A DNA stretch of 64,000 bases from JAHEDT01 sp963825615 (GTDB lineage Bacteria; Desulfobacterota; Desulfuromonadia; Desulfuromonadales; BM103): positions 620,001-684,000 of the forward strand of contig CAWGTV010000008.1 of the NCBI GenBank assembly GCA_963825615.1. Direction: 5' to 3'. Shown in pieces: positions 54,550 to 63,429 of the stretch (the stretch's first letter is position 1; every line of letters begins with the position of its first letter). The position numbers and the translations under genes were made by a program. Under the pieces are notes generated by a model, which saw only the letters and a program-made list of their open reading frames with translations, was not told where the DNA came from and did no database searches.

Positions 54550-57102
54550 CTACGCTTTGGCAGCGGTCACGGTGACACAGTTGCTGCCTGCTGGCATGAT
54601 CTGCTGAATATTCATGTCGGCAAAGTTGTCTGATGCCGCCATGAGCCCGGCGGGGACCATGGTGTGGACAATGACCTTGCCGCTCGCCGAACCGGCCGGG
54701 CCTGTGACCTTGAGTTTGCCGCCATCGGTGACACCGAGCTTGGCGGCATCAGCAGGATTGACGAACAGGATGCCTACCGGAGCCAGTTCGTTGTTGGCTG
54801 CCGAGTAGGTGGTTGTCGTGCCGAACTGGAAGGGACACTTGCCAACCAGTAGTTGCAATTCCGCGGTCGCCGGCACGGTCAATTCGGGTTGCGCTGCCAG
54901 CAGACTCTTGTCGGCAGGCGCATAGGCCTTCTTCCAGCAGAAGCTGCGTTGCTCGAGATTCTGACAGACATCACCGTAACTGCCGCTCAACTCCATCATC
55001 TCCCGGCGCAGAGTAATTTCGCTAGGCTCGGGCTTACCGCTCAGGCGCGCAAAAAGCTCGCACAAAACCGCCAGCTCCGGGCGCGCTTCGCCAGGTGGCT
55101 CAACGGCAATACGCAACTTGTTGACCCGCTGATCGAGCGCAGTCACGCTGCCGCGCTTCTCGGCGCTGGCAGCTCCAGGCAACACGACCGTGGCCATGGC
55201 GGTCAGATCGCTCGCCAGGATGTCCTGAACTACCAGGCTCTCGAGCTTCTCGAGTGCCTTACGCCAGCGGCCACTTTCCGGAAAGCCGACCAGCGGGTTG
55301 ACCCCGACGAGGAAGAGCGCACGGATGGAACCCTGCTCGATGCCGACGAGAATGTTTGTGGCGTCAGCACCCCCCTCGGGCAAAGCAACATGCCAGGCGG
55401 TGGCGAACTTCTCGCGGCCAGCAGCGTAATCCTGCATGCCGGGGAGCAGTTCCGGGGCAACGCCCGCATCCAAAAGCCCCTGGGTGTTGCCTTTGCTGGC
55501 GACCGGGTATAGCCCGCTGCAATCACCGTGCAGGGCACCGCTGACCAGGGCCAGATTCGCCAGAGCGGCCACCGCCGCCTCTGCCGTGGCCGAACCCATC
55601 ACGTCACGGCCAAAGATGATGGCCACGGAAGAGGCCTGGCCGAGGTGGTCGGCAGCCTCCTCCAGCAGAGTACGGCTGACTCCGGTCGCAGCGCAGGCGG
55701 CGTCGACGTCAATACTGCTCAGGTAGGCATCCAGTTCGTCGCGGTTGGCGACGGCACGGCTGAGAAAATCGTTGTCCGCCTGCCCCTTGTCGACCAGCAG
55801 CTTGGCCAGGGCACCGGCCAGGTAGGCTTCGCTGCCGGCACGATACTGCAGGAAGCTTTCCGCCTGCCTGACCAGTTTGGTACGGCGCTGGTTGGCAACG
55901 ATCAGACGGCTGTCGTTTTTGCGGGCGGCGAGCTGTACCTGCCAGTTGAGGGCCGGGGATTCGGAGCGCAGGTCAGCACCGAAGACCAGCACTGCCCCGG
56001 CTTTGCCGACGCGATCCAGGCGGTTGCTGGCGCCGCCCAGTTTGAGCTGTGCCTGCAGCACCTTGGCGGCCCGCAGGTTGCCGAAACGGGCTTCGGAATC
56101 GATGTTGTTGCTGCCCAGAGCCACACGGAAAAGTTTCTGGAAGAGATAGTTCTCCTCGTTGGTCAAATGCGGTGAAGCCAGCCCGGCTATCACCTGGCCG
56201 CCCTGCCCGTCACGCAGACGCGCGAAGTCGGCGACCACTTTGTCGATGGCGTCCGCCCAGGTGCTGGTCTGCTGGTCAATCAACGGTGCCGTCAGGCGCT
56301 GGTCGCTGTTCAGGTAGTCGTGGCCGAAAAAGCCGCCGACGCAGAGGTTGCCGTCGTTGACCGTGATGCCGTCTTCAGACGTCACACGCAACACCTTGCC
56401 CTGCTTGCTGTGCATATCGACCTGACACTGGGCGGCACAGAGGGTGCAGACCGTAGGCGTCTTGCGCAGCTCCCAGGGACGGGCCTTGAATTTGAACGGT
56501 TTCGAAATCATGGTGCCGGTCGGGCAGACCTGAACGCAGTTGCCGCAGAACTCGCACTTGTCGAGATCCTTGTCGATAAAGGCCTTGTCACCCTTTTCGT
56601 TGACGAACAGGGCGCTGGAGCCGATCGTTTCATGGCAGGTCTTGACACATTTCTCGCACATGATGCAGCGGTTGGGCACCTGCTGGATCAGCGGCCAGTG
56701 GTCGATGGTCGCGGCGTTGACGTCGTCAGCCTCGAACTGCTGCCGCACCACATCCTGGGAATAACAGATATCCTGCAGGTCGCATTCGCCGCCGGCGTCA
56801 CAGACCGGGCAGTCAAGAGGATGGTTGACCAGCAGCAATTCGACGATCTGGCGCCGAATGACGGTCAGCTTCTCGGACTGGGTCGTCACGACCATGCCAT
56901 CGACTGCCCGGGTGTTGCAGGCGGTCATCGTCTTGTCTGCTCCCTCGACCTCGACTGCACAGATGCGGCAGGCACCGGTCGGGGAGACCTTTTTCAGGTA
57001 ACAGAGGGTCGGAATCTTGATGCCCACTTGTTCCGCCGCATCGAGAATGGTGGCTCCCGATGCAATCTGGACATCTTTGCCGTCGATCTTGAGGTTGATC
57101 AT
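54550..57102 (-). CDS. sfrA: NAD(P)H oxidoreductase iron-sulfur subunit, SfrA-like (NuoG-related)
   Basis: 850 residues. Order: [2Fe-2S] ferredoxin domain (TLCYLKKVSPTGACRICAVEV and ACNTRAV), His-Cys3 cluster (HPLDCPVCDAGGECDLQ), two [4Fe-4S] sites (CIMCEKCVKTCHE; CEFCGNCVQVCPTG), a further cluster motif CTLCAAQCQVDM and a long molybdopterin-oxidoreductase-like region with a C-terminal barrel (GKLKVTGPAGSASGKVIV). In Geobacter the SfrAB complex is a cytoplasmic NADPH-dependent reductase needed for acetate metabolism (established there). It lies 44 bp after sfrB. A NuoG or formate-dehydrogenase alpha-type name is possible, but the sfrB pairing favours SfrA. Confidence 0.85.
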   Translation of the reverse strand: MINLKIDGKDVQIASGATILDAAEQVGIKIPTLCYLKKVSPTGACRICAVEVEGADKTMTACNTRAVDGMVVTTQSEKLTVIRRQIVELLLVNHPLDCPVCDAGGECDLQDICYSQDVVRQQFEADDVNAATIDHWPLIQQVPNRCIMCEKCVKTCHETIGSSALFVNEKGDKAFIDKDLDKCEFCGNCVQVCPTGTMISKPFKFKARPWELRKTPTVCTLCAAQCQVDMHSKQGKVLRVTSEDGITVNDGNLCVGGFFGHDYLNSDQRLTAPLIDQQTSTWADAIDKVVADFARLRDGQGGQVIAGLASPHLTNEENYLFQKLFRVALGSNNIDSEARFGNLRAAKVLQAQLKLGGASNRLDRVGKAGAVLVFGADLRSESPALNWQVQLAARKNDSRLIVANQRRTKLVRQAESFLQYRAGSEAYLAGALAKLLVDKGQADNDFLSRAVANRDELDAYLSSIDVDAACAATGVSRTLLEEAADHLGQASSVAIIFGRDVMGSATAEAAVAALANLALVSGALHGDCSGLYPVASKGNTQGLLDAGVAPELLPGMQDYAAGREKFATAWHVALPEGGADATNILVGIEQGSIRALFLVGVNPLVGFPESGRWRKALEKLESLVVQDILASDLTAMATVVLPGAASAEKRGSVTALDQRVNKLRIAVEPPGEARPELAVLCELFARLSGKPEPSEITLRREMMELSGSYGDVCQNLEQRSFCWKKAYAPADKSLLAAQPELTVPATAELQLLVGKCPFQFGTTTTYSAANNELAPVGILFVNPADAAKLGVTDGGKLKVTGPAGSASGKVIVHTMVPAGLMAASDNFADMNIQQIMPAGSNCVTVTAAKA

Positions 57103-57146
57103 CGAATCTGCCCTTTAATCAGTTTATCTGTAAGTATTCGGAAACG

Positions 57147-59096
57147 TCAGTTGACCGCCAGCATGCCGACCCGGTAGCAGCGCAGGCAGCGTTCCGCCTC
57201 GCGTACTGCCTGGCTTTCCGGCATGGCCAGTTCGATCTCTTCGTAGTTGCTGGCGCGTTCGGCGCCGTTGATTTTCGGCTGGTGTTCGCGGTGCTGTCCA
57301 CCGCAGATGCCAACATTCTCGTTCTTGTCGAAGGCGCCGAGGTTGTTGATGATATCCTCCATGGCATCCTCTTCGTCGAGGTAGACCTTGCCTTCCATCA
57401 GGTAGCGGTGCATGACGCGGGCAGCGCGCCGGCCGTGACCGACGGCGAGCACTACGGTCATGGCGCCGTACTCGCAGTCGCCACCGGCAAAGACCCCGGC
57501 GTTGTCGGTCATCATGGTCCCGCCGTTGGTGACGATGCTGTTCCAGCGGGTCTGTTTGATGCCGTAGTCACCATCCTCCAGGTAGGAGAGGTCCGGGTCC
57601 TGGCCGATGGCCGGAATGACCAGGTCGCAGGGCACGATATACTCGCTGCCGGGAACCGGTTCCGGGCGGCGGCGACCGGACTCATCGGGCTCGCCCAGTT
57701 CCATCTTCTGCACTTCGACGCCGACGATCTTGTTGTTTTCGGTGATCAGCCTGGTCGGCAGCGCCAGGAAGATGAACTTGACATTCTCCTCCTCGGCATC
57801 GTCGACCTCGTAGGGTTCTGCAGGCATCTCCTTGCGGGTCCGGCGGTAGAGCAGGATCGACTCCTCTGCCCCTTCGCGCAGAGCGACACGCACGCAGTCG
57901 ATGGCGGTGTTGCCGCCGCCGACAACGATGACGCGCTTGGGAGTCTCGATCGGCTCGCCGAGGGCTACGGCACGCAGGTAATGGATGCCGCCCTCGGAAA
58001 AACCCTCGTACCCCTGGTCCTCGCCCTCGACGCCCATCGGCTTCGACTTGAAGGCGCCGGTGCCGAGGAAGACCGCGTCATACTGCTCCTTGAGCTCGCG
58101 CAGCGAGACATCGCGGCCGAGCTTGACCCCGTACTCGATCTCGACGCCGAGGGCGGCGATGACATCGGCCTCACGCTGCAGCAGGTCGCGCGGCATGCGG
58201 TAGTCGGGAATGCCGACGGCGACGGTGCCGCCCGGTTCGGAGAGCATGTCGATGATCTTGACCTGATGCCCTTCAAGCGCCAGGTAGTAGGCACAGGTCA
58301 GGCCGGCTGGACCGGCGCCGACAACCATGACCTTCTTGCCGGTCGCAGGCTTCGGCTTCATCGGCGGCTCGTGGTGGTGGATCCATTCGTGATCGGAGGC
58401 GACCCGCTTGAGAACCATGATGCTGACCGGTTCATCGACCAGGGCCCGCCGGCAGTTCTTCTCGCAGGGATGCGGACAGACCCGGCCGCAGACCGCCGCG
58501 ATCGGCATGTACTTGCGGATGGTCGCCAGCGATTCGTCGTGACGGTAGTCCTTGATCTCCTCGACATAGCCGGGGATATCGATATGCGCTGGGCAGCGAT
58601 CGGTGCAGGGTGCCGTCAGCTTGTCATGATAGGCCTTGGCCTGCTTGGCCTTGCGCTCGCCACGCATGTAGGCCAGGTAGTCGTCACGGAAATACTTGAC
58701 CGTGTCGAGCACCGGCCTGGCCGCCGTCATGCAGAGCGTACACTTGCAGTTGTCGAGCAGATCGGCCAACCCGGTCAGGGTGTCCAGGTCGCTCTCTTCG
58801 CCGTGTCCGGACAGAATGCGAGCCAGAGTATCCATCATGACCCGCGTGCCACGCTTGCCCGGGGTGCATTTGGCGCAACAGTACTTCTCCTGGACACGCT
58901 TCATATACTCGGCGGCCATGGTGATGATGTCGACATCCTTGTCGAGGACGATGAGACCGTCCCAACCGATGAAAGCGCCCACGCTGCCTTCATCAAGATA
59001 GCTTGCCGGCAGCTTGAAGGCTGCTGCTTGCGGCTCACCACCCTGCCGATTATCGATCACCTTGCCGCCCCAGCTGGAAAAAACCACTTCAGCCAA
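57147..59096 (-). CDS. sfrB: NAD(P)H oxidoreductase flavoprotein subunit, SfrB-like (GltD/NuoF-related)
   Basis: 649 residues from TTG 59096, with GGGAGG six bases upstream; the ATG further up has no Shine-Dalgarno. Residues 1-160 carry a NuoF-like Fe-S region (YCCAKCTPGKRGTR ... CKCTLCMTA). The rest is a glutamate-synthase small-subunit-type module: CTDRCPAHIDIPGYVEEI, CGRVCPHPCEKNCRR, FAD-binding VVGAGPAGLTCAYYLALEG, NAD(P)-binding VVGGGNTAIDCVRVALREG, and FAGGDCEYGAMTVVLAVG. It passes electrons from NAD(P)H to SfrA. Confidence 0.88.
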   Translation of the reverse strand: MAEVVFSSWGGKVIDNRQGGEPQAAAFKLPASYLDEGSVGAFIGWDGLIVLDKDVDIITMAAEYMKRVQEKYCCAKCTPGKRGTRVMMDTLARILSGHGEESDLDTLTGLADLLDNCKCTLCMTAARPVLDTVKYFRDDYLAYMRGERKAKQAKAYHDKLTAPCTDRCPAHIDIPGYVEEIKDYRHDESLATIRKYMPIAAVCGRVCPHPCEKNCRRALVDEPVSIMVLKRVASDHEWIHHHEPPMKPKPATGKKVMVVGAGPAGLTCAYYLALEGHQVKIIDMLSEPGGTVAVGIPDYRMPRDLLQREADVIAALGVEIEYGVKLGRDVSLRELKEQYDAVFLGTGAFKSKPMGVEGEDQGYEGFSEGGIHYLRAVALGEPIETPKRVIVVGGGNTAIDCVRVALREGAEESILLYRRTRKEMPAEPYEVDDAEEENVKFIFLALPTRLITENNKIVGVEVQKMELGEPDESGRRRPEPVPGSEYIVPCDLVIPAIGQDPDLSYLEDGDYGIKQTRWNSIVTNGGTMMTDNAGVFAGGDCEYGAMTVVLAVGHGRRAARVMHRYLMEGKVYLDEEDAMEDIINNLGAFDKNENVGICGGQHREHQPKINGAERASNYEEIELAMPESQAVREAERCLRCYRVGMLAVN

Positions 59097-59439
59097 GTTG
59101 AACCTCCCATTCAGGTCAGGTTTTTTGACACACAGAACCGCACTAAAAAAGCGCCTCAGCGCCATTTTATCGCGATATGTGCCTTGATTTCATACTCTTT
59201 GTTTTGTATACAGTATGCAGCTAAATACCACAAGGATGCCTCTAAAATCAAGGGAAATTTGAGCCATGAACTCTGCTGCAGAAGGGGTTTTTAAGCCCCG
59301 GCCTGAGGATTGGGGGTGCTGCCCAAGAAAGCTTCACGACTGAAGATATGGGGTTACCACCGCCGGTCATAGATGGCGTAGAACCGTGCGCGCGCAGAGC
59401 CGCGCCAGGACGACTAAATTGTCCTCTGCGGCCCGAGAC
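59097..59439. other. Upstream region of sfrBA
   Basis: 343 bp without a gene. It must hold the sfrB promoter (reverse strand); a palindromic TTGTATACAGTATGC lies near 59204-59218. Nothing else identified. Confidence 0.4.
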
Positions 59440-59865
59440 TCACGGGAACTCGGGAAAAGGTGTCACGATCAGAAATCCCTGTAGAGCCGGATCTTCTCCA
59501 TCGAATAAAACCCAGGTCTGTTCGAAGCGGAAGGTCTTGACCGTGATCGAAGGCAGGATGTAGTAGTCCATTTCAATTGTCGTCTCAAACCGCCGACCCT
59601 CCATGGACGTTTGCAGGTCGATGAGCCTGACATCGACGATGTCCAGGGTCTTCAGATTATTGAAGGTCGCCAGGAAATCCTTGCGATACTCTGGCTTCAT
59701 GAGGCTGGCGGCAACCGGGTACTGCTTCCAGCGCATGGCGGACATGAAATCTTTGCGGCTGTCTTCGTCGGCCTTGTCTGGCGGCGCCTGAGCAAATGTG
59801 CCACATGCCGCAATAATCAGGACCAGAACGACACCACATAACCCTTTTGAAAAATTAAAATTCAC
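59440..59865 (-). CDS. Lipoprotein of unknown function
   Basis: 141 residues from GTG 59865, with AAGGGAAAC upstream. Lipoprotein signal GVVLVLIIAAC (Cys19). The mature domain has RWKQYPVAASLMKPEYRKDFLATF, DIVDVRLIDLQTSMEGRRFETTIEMDYYILPSITVKTFRFEQTWVLFDG, an NTF2/cystatin-like strand pattern seen in small envelope proteins. Function unknown. Divergent from grxC. Confidence 0.68.
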   Translation of the reverse strand: MNFNFSKGLCGVVLVLIIAACGTFAQAPPDKADEDSRKDFMSAMRWKQYPVAASLMKPEYRKDFLATFNNLKTLDIVDVRLIDLQTSMEGRRFETTIEMDYYILPSITVKTFRFEQTWVLFDGEDPALQGFLIVTPFPEFP

Positions 59866-59949
59866 CGCGTTTCCCTTCCAACCGCTTGCATCTCGCCTGT
59901 TCTGGGGTATCTTAATCCCTAATAAGATCTCCTCACGGAAAGGCAAGGT

Positions 59950-60234
59950 ATGAGCGTCAAGGTTGAGATCTATACCAAGATTTACTGTGCCTACTGTCAG
60001 CGTGCCAAGGAGTTGCTGCGCATCAAGGGTGTTAACTTCGTTGAGTATGATATCACCGATGACCATTTCAAGGCAGCAGAAATGCAGCAGCGCAGTCTAC
60101 AGCAGACTATTCCGGGGATTTTCATCAACGATGCTCCGGTCGGCGGTTGTAGCGATCTCTTCGAACTCGATGAACGGGGTGTTCTGGACGCCCTGCTCGG
60201 ACTCAATTTGGCCCTTGGCGAAGTGCTGCAATAA
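59950..60234 (+). CDS. grxC: Glutaredoxin 3
   Basis: 94 residues. Thioredoxin fold with CAYC active site (KIYCAYCQRAKELL), cis-Pro in QQTIPGIFINDAPVGGCSDL. Reduces protein disulfides. Unusual redox motif CAYC instead of CPYC. ATG 59950 follows AAGGCAAGG. Monocistronic. Confidence 0.92.
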   Translation: MSVKVEIYTKIYCAYCQRAKELLRIKGVNFVEYDITDDHFKAAEMQQRSLQQTIPGIFINDAPVGGCSDLFELDERGVLDALLGLNLALGEVLQ

Positions 60235-60556
60235 AAACCTCACGGCCAGCCTCACTTTGCCGAAAAGCGGCATCTGGTAGTATCCGCCCAGACCGACCCT
60301 CTTCCCTGCTTCAACCAGCGCCAGGGCAATGACCATCCCCTCTTCGACCCCTTACTGTACTATTTTTGCAGCGCATCCTGTTACGCACGCTCTCCGGAAG
60401 GTGAATCCCCGGGCCCTCGTTGTGTAAAAAACTCGGCGTTGCGCGCGCTCATCAGCGACATGATCCCCAGTATCACCGGAATCTGCAGCCCGTCCGTGGC
60501 GCGTGCTGGCTTGACGGTGTAAAGCACGCGAACGCTGCCGGTGCCCGTGCAGCAGG
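60235..60556. other. Intergenic region with an unassigned open frame
   Basis: No confident gene. On the reverse strand 60381-60554 is open and reads CTGTGSVRVLYTVKPARATDGLQIPVILGIMSLMSARNAEFF... style sequence with a hydrophobic patch, but has no ATG start or ribosome site at its head; it may be a gene remnant behind nudL. Confidence 0.35.
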
Positions 60557-61123
60557 CTAACGCAAGTCAGCAGTCTCCTCGAGGAACTGGCGCAGGATCG
60601 CGGCGGTCAGCCCCCAGATGATGTGCTCCTCGAAGTGGTAGAAGTCGACCAGGTGGGTGCGGCCGCGGTGCTGCCAATCCTCGATGCGGTGCACCTTCGG
60701 GTTGCGAAAATGATCAAGGGGAGCTTCGAAGGTGCCGGCGATTTCAAAGGGGTCGTGCCGTAGGTTGTCGGGCCTTGGGATGATGCCGACAAAGGGCACG
60801 ACATGGTAGCCGTGCACCGAATAGAAATCGTCCAGACGCCCCAGCATCTCGATTTGCCCACGGGCAATGCCCAGCTCCTCCTCGGTTTCGCGCAGGGCCG
60901 TTGCCCCCAGGTCGGCGTCACCGGGGTCCTGGCCGCCGCCGGGGAAGGAAATCTCTCCGGCATGATGCTCCAGGTGCGCGGTGCGCTCGGTAAAGAGCAG
61001 GTAGTCACTGTTACCGCGCTGGAAGAGCGGAATCAGCACGGCGGCCGGACGCAATGAACCCGTCGGGATGGTTTGTCGTGGGAAGGCCTTTAGCACGCTG
61101 GCCAGGCGGCTGCGATCAAGCAT
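60557..61123 (-). CDS. CoA pyrophosphatase, Nudix family (NudL-like)
   Basis: 188 residues. Nudix box GGGQDPGDADLGATALRETEEELGI is preceded by the CoA-type LFTERTAHLEHHAGEISFPGG segment, the UPF0035 signature of CoA-pyrophosphatases. It cleaves CoA to 4'-phosphopantetheine and 3',5'-ADP. Its ATG overlaps the rpe stop by one base (TGATG). Confidence 0.92.
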   Translation of the reverse strand: MLDRSRLASVLKAFPRQTIPTGSLRPAAVLIPLFQRGNSDYLLFTERTAHLEHHAGEISFPGGGQDPGDADLGATALRETEEELGIARGQIEMLGRLDDFYSVHGYHVVPFVGIIPRPDNLRHDPFEIAGTFEAPLDHFRNPKVHRIEDWQHRGRTHLVDFYHFEEHIIWGLTAAILRQFLEETADLR

Positions 61124-61788
61124 CAGACCATAGAGCTGACAGCGTTCTCCCGCAAGGCCAAAATCGTTGCGGCATAGTCGGCCGTGTTGAAAACGGCGCT
61201 GCCGGCAACCAGGACATCGGCGCCAGCGGCAACCACCTCATGGATGTTGTCAATCTTGACGCCTCCGTCGACTTCCAGCTCGGTGACGAGGCCACGCGCC
61301 GTGATGCGTTGCCGCAGCGCACGGATCTTGTCGAGCGCTGAGGGGATGAAGGTCTGACCACCGAAGCCGGGGTTGACCGACATGACCAGCACCAGGTCGA
61401 GTTCGTCGAGGATGATGTCGAGGGTCTCGACCGGCGTTGCCGGGTTGAGCGAGATTCCGGCTTTTTTGCCAAGGCTCTTGATCAGTTGCACGGTGCGATG
61501 CAGATGCGGCACCGCTTCCTGGTGGACGGTGATGATGTCGGCACCGGCCTTGGCGAAGTCGGAAATGTAACGGTCCGGGTTCTCGATCATCAGGTGCACG
61601 TCGAGGGGTTTGGCGGTGATCTTGCGCAGGGCGGCGACCACCAGCGGACCGATGGTGATGTTGGGGACGAAGTGACCGTCCATGACATCAACGTGGATGT
61701 AATCGGCACCGGCCCGGTCAACGGCTTGGACGTCTTCGCCGAGCCGCGAGAAATCGGCGGAAAGGATCGAGGGGGCGATCTTGATCAT
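61123..61788 (-). CDS. rpe: Ribulose-phosphate 3-epimerase
   Basis: 221 residues, TIM barrel. IAPSILSADFSRLGEDV, DYIHVDVMDGHFVPNIT, PLDVHLMI, VLVMSVNPGFGGQTFI and LEVDGGVKIDNI, GADVLVAGSAVF are all present. Interconverts ribulose- and xylulose-5-phosphate. Coupled to nudL, 126 bp behind rsmB. Confidence 0.97.
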   Translation of the reverse strand: MIKIAPSILSADFSRLGEDVQAVDRAGADYIHVDVMDGHFVPNITIGPLVVAALRKITAKPLDVHLMIENPDRYISDFAKAGADIITVHQEAVPHLHRTVQLIKSLGKKAGISLNPATPVETLDIILDELDLVLVMSVNPGFGGQTFIPSALDKIRALRQRITARGLVTELEVDGGVKIDNIHEVVAAGADVLVAGSAVFNTADYAATILALRENAVSSMV

Positions 61789-61914
61789 CTAAGCGCTCCG
61801 ATCAAAAAACTTGAGCTATACTGGCCACCAATGGCATGTAGAGCAGGCAATGCAGAATCTTTATACCCTATTTGAAAATGTTTTGACCAGTCTTTGCTTT
61901 GCCTTGCGGTTAAA

Positions 61915-63282
61915 TCAGGCTTTGACCAGTCGGGCGACGAAAAAAGCATCCATTCCGTCATGCTGGTGCGGCAATGTCCGCACGCTGCCGGATGCGGTAG
62001 CCAGGGCGACCCATGCTTCCGGCAACAATGTGCGAAAATCCTCCTGCGCAAAGTCGGCATGAGCGGCGAGAAAATTCTTAATCACAGCATCCGTCTCAGC
62101 TGCGGTGAAGGTGCAGACCGAGTAGAGCAGATGACCGCCCGGGCGCAGCAGCGGCGCAACCTGGGCGAGAATCGTCTGCTGCAGTGCGGCGAGCTCGGTG
62201 AGGTCGGCCGGTCGCCGGCTCCAACGGCTCTCCGGGTTGCGGCGCAGGACACCCAGACCGCTGCAGGGAGCGTCGACGAGGATACGGTCGAAACTGTTGT
62301 GCTCAAGAAAATCGGGCGCGGCAGTGAGGTCCCAGCAGCGCGCTTCGATCCCGTGACAACCGAGGCGCTCGGCGCCCTGGCGAATCAGTTCCACCCGCTG
62401 GGGATGCTTGTCGACCGCCAAAATTCGAGCCTGATTGCCGGTCAGGGCGGCAATATGGGTGGTCTTGCCACCAGGGGCAGCGCAGGCGTCGAGGATTTTG
62501 TCACCGGGGCGCGAATCGAGCAGGTGGGCGATCAGCATGCTCGCCTCGTCCTGGACCTGGTACCAGCCGTCGCGGTCTCCGGGCAGCGGCTTCGGCGCAC
62601 GCTTCTCGACAATAATCCCCTCGGGGGCGTAACAACAGGGCCGGGCGCAGTGACCTGCTTCGGCCAGCGCGACGAGCAACGTGTCACGATCGGTTTTCAG
62701 CGTGTTGACCCGTAAAGACAGGGGGGCCTGACCGGCTAGAGCCTCCGCCAGCGCGCGGGATTCACTGTTCGGGAACTGGCGCAGCAACTCCTTGGCGAGC
62801 CAGCTCGGCAGGCTACACACATGCTGAAGATAAGCCCGCAGGTCCTCCGGGGTTGGCCAGGCAATGGCAGCGCGGTCCCGCTCCAGGGAGCGCAGCGTAC
62901 CGTTGACCAGGCCGGCAACTCGCCCTAGGCCGACCTGGTGGGCCAGTTCGACAGTGGCATGCACCGCAGCGTGCGCCGGAATGCGATCGAGTTCCAGCAA
63001 CTGGTAGGCACCGAGCCGCAACAGCAACAGGGCGTCAGGCTCAAGCCGCATCAGGGGCTGTCGAGAGAAAAGACCCAGGGCAAAATCGAGGCGACCGCGC
63101 AGGCGCAGCACCCCATAGACCAACTCGGTCAGCAGCCCCCGTTCGCGCGGGTCCATTCCCGGGTTGCGCTCCAGGTAGGCATCCAGCAAGCGGTCAGCAT
63201 AACCGCCCTGCTCGACCCGTTTCAGTATCTCATAAGCACCAAAACGGGCCTCGGCAACCTGGGACGCGTTACTCTTTGGCAT
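61915..63282 (-). CDS. rsmB: 16S rRNA (cytosine967-C5)-methyltransferase
   Basis: 455 residues. N-terminal NusB-like RNA-binding domain (about 8-140) and C-terminal SAM-dependent Fmu domain with VQDEASMLIAHLL, DACAAPGGKTTHIA (SAM motif I), DAPCSGLGVLRRNPESRW (motif IV Cys) and LLYSVCTFTAAETDAVI (catalytic Cys in motif VI). Same strand as rpe. Confidence 0.96.
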   Translation of the reverse strand: MPKSNASQVAEARFGAYEILKRVEQGGYADRLLDAYLERNPGMDPRERGLLTELVYGVLRLRGRLDFALGLFSRQPLMRLEPDALLLLRLGAYQLLELDRIPAHAAVHATVELAHQVGLGRVAGLVNGTLRSLERDRAAIAWPTPEDLRAYLQHVCSLPSWLAKELLRQFPNSESRALAEALAGQAPLSLRVNTLKTDRDTLLVALAEAGHCARPCCYAPEGIIVEKRAPKPLPGDRDGWYQVQDEASMLIAHLLDSRPGDKILDACAAPGGKTTHIAALTGNQARILAVDKHPQRVELIRQGAERLGCHGIEARCWDLTAAPDFLEHNSFDRILVDAPCSGLGVLRRNPESRWSRRPADLTELAALQQTILAQVAPLLRPGGHLLYSVCTFTAAETDAVIKNFLAAHADFAQEDFRTLLPEAWVALATASGSVRTLPHQHDGMDAFFVARLVKA

Positions 63283-63309
63283 AGATTTTTACACTCAGCT
63301 ACACGCATT

Positions 63310-63383
63310 AGGGGTCAGGTCTACACATTTCACATTTTTTGCAAAAAAAGCACTTTTTGTGAAATGTGTAGACCTGGCCCCTA
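63310..63383. repeat. REP-like long palindrome, second full copy
   Basis: GGGGTCAGGTCTACACATTTCAC and GTGAAATGTGTAGACCTGGCCCC form near-perfect inverted arms about a T/A-rich centre. Pair of 9919-9992. Lies between rsmB and the cut-off htpX. Confidence 0.8.
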
Positions 63384-63429
63384 AGAAATAAAAAGGGGCA
63401 AACCGTGCCCCCTTTGATGATACGGCTGT

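Noticed and set aside
57282..59294. 670-codon plus-strand frame opposite sfrB
   Set aside because: It mirrors sfrB across its length and its protein is a low-complexity Asp/Val/His shadow; sfrB motifs are beyond doubt.
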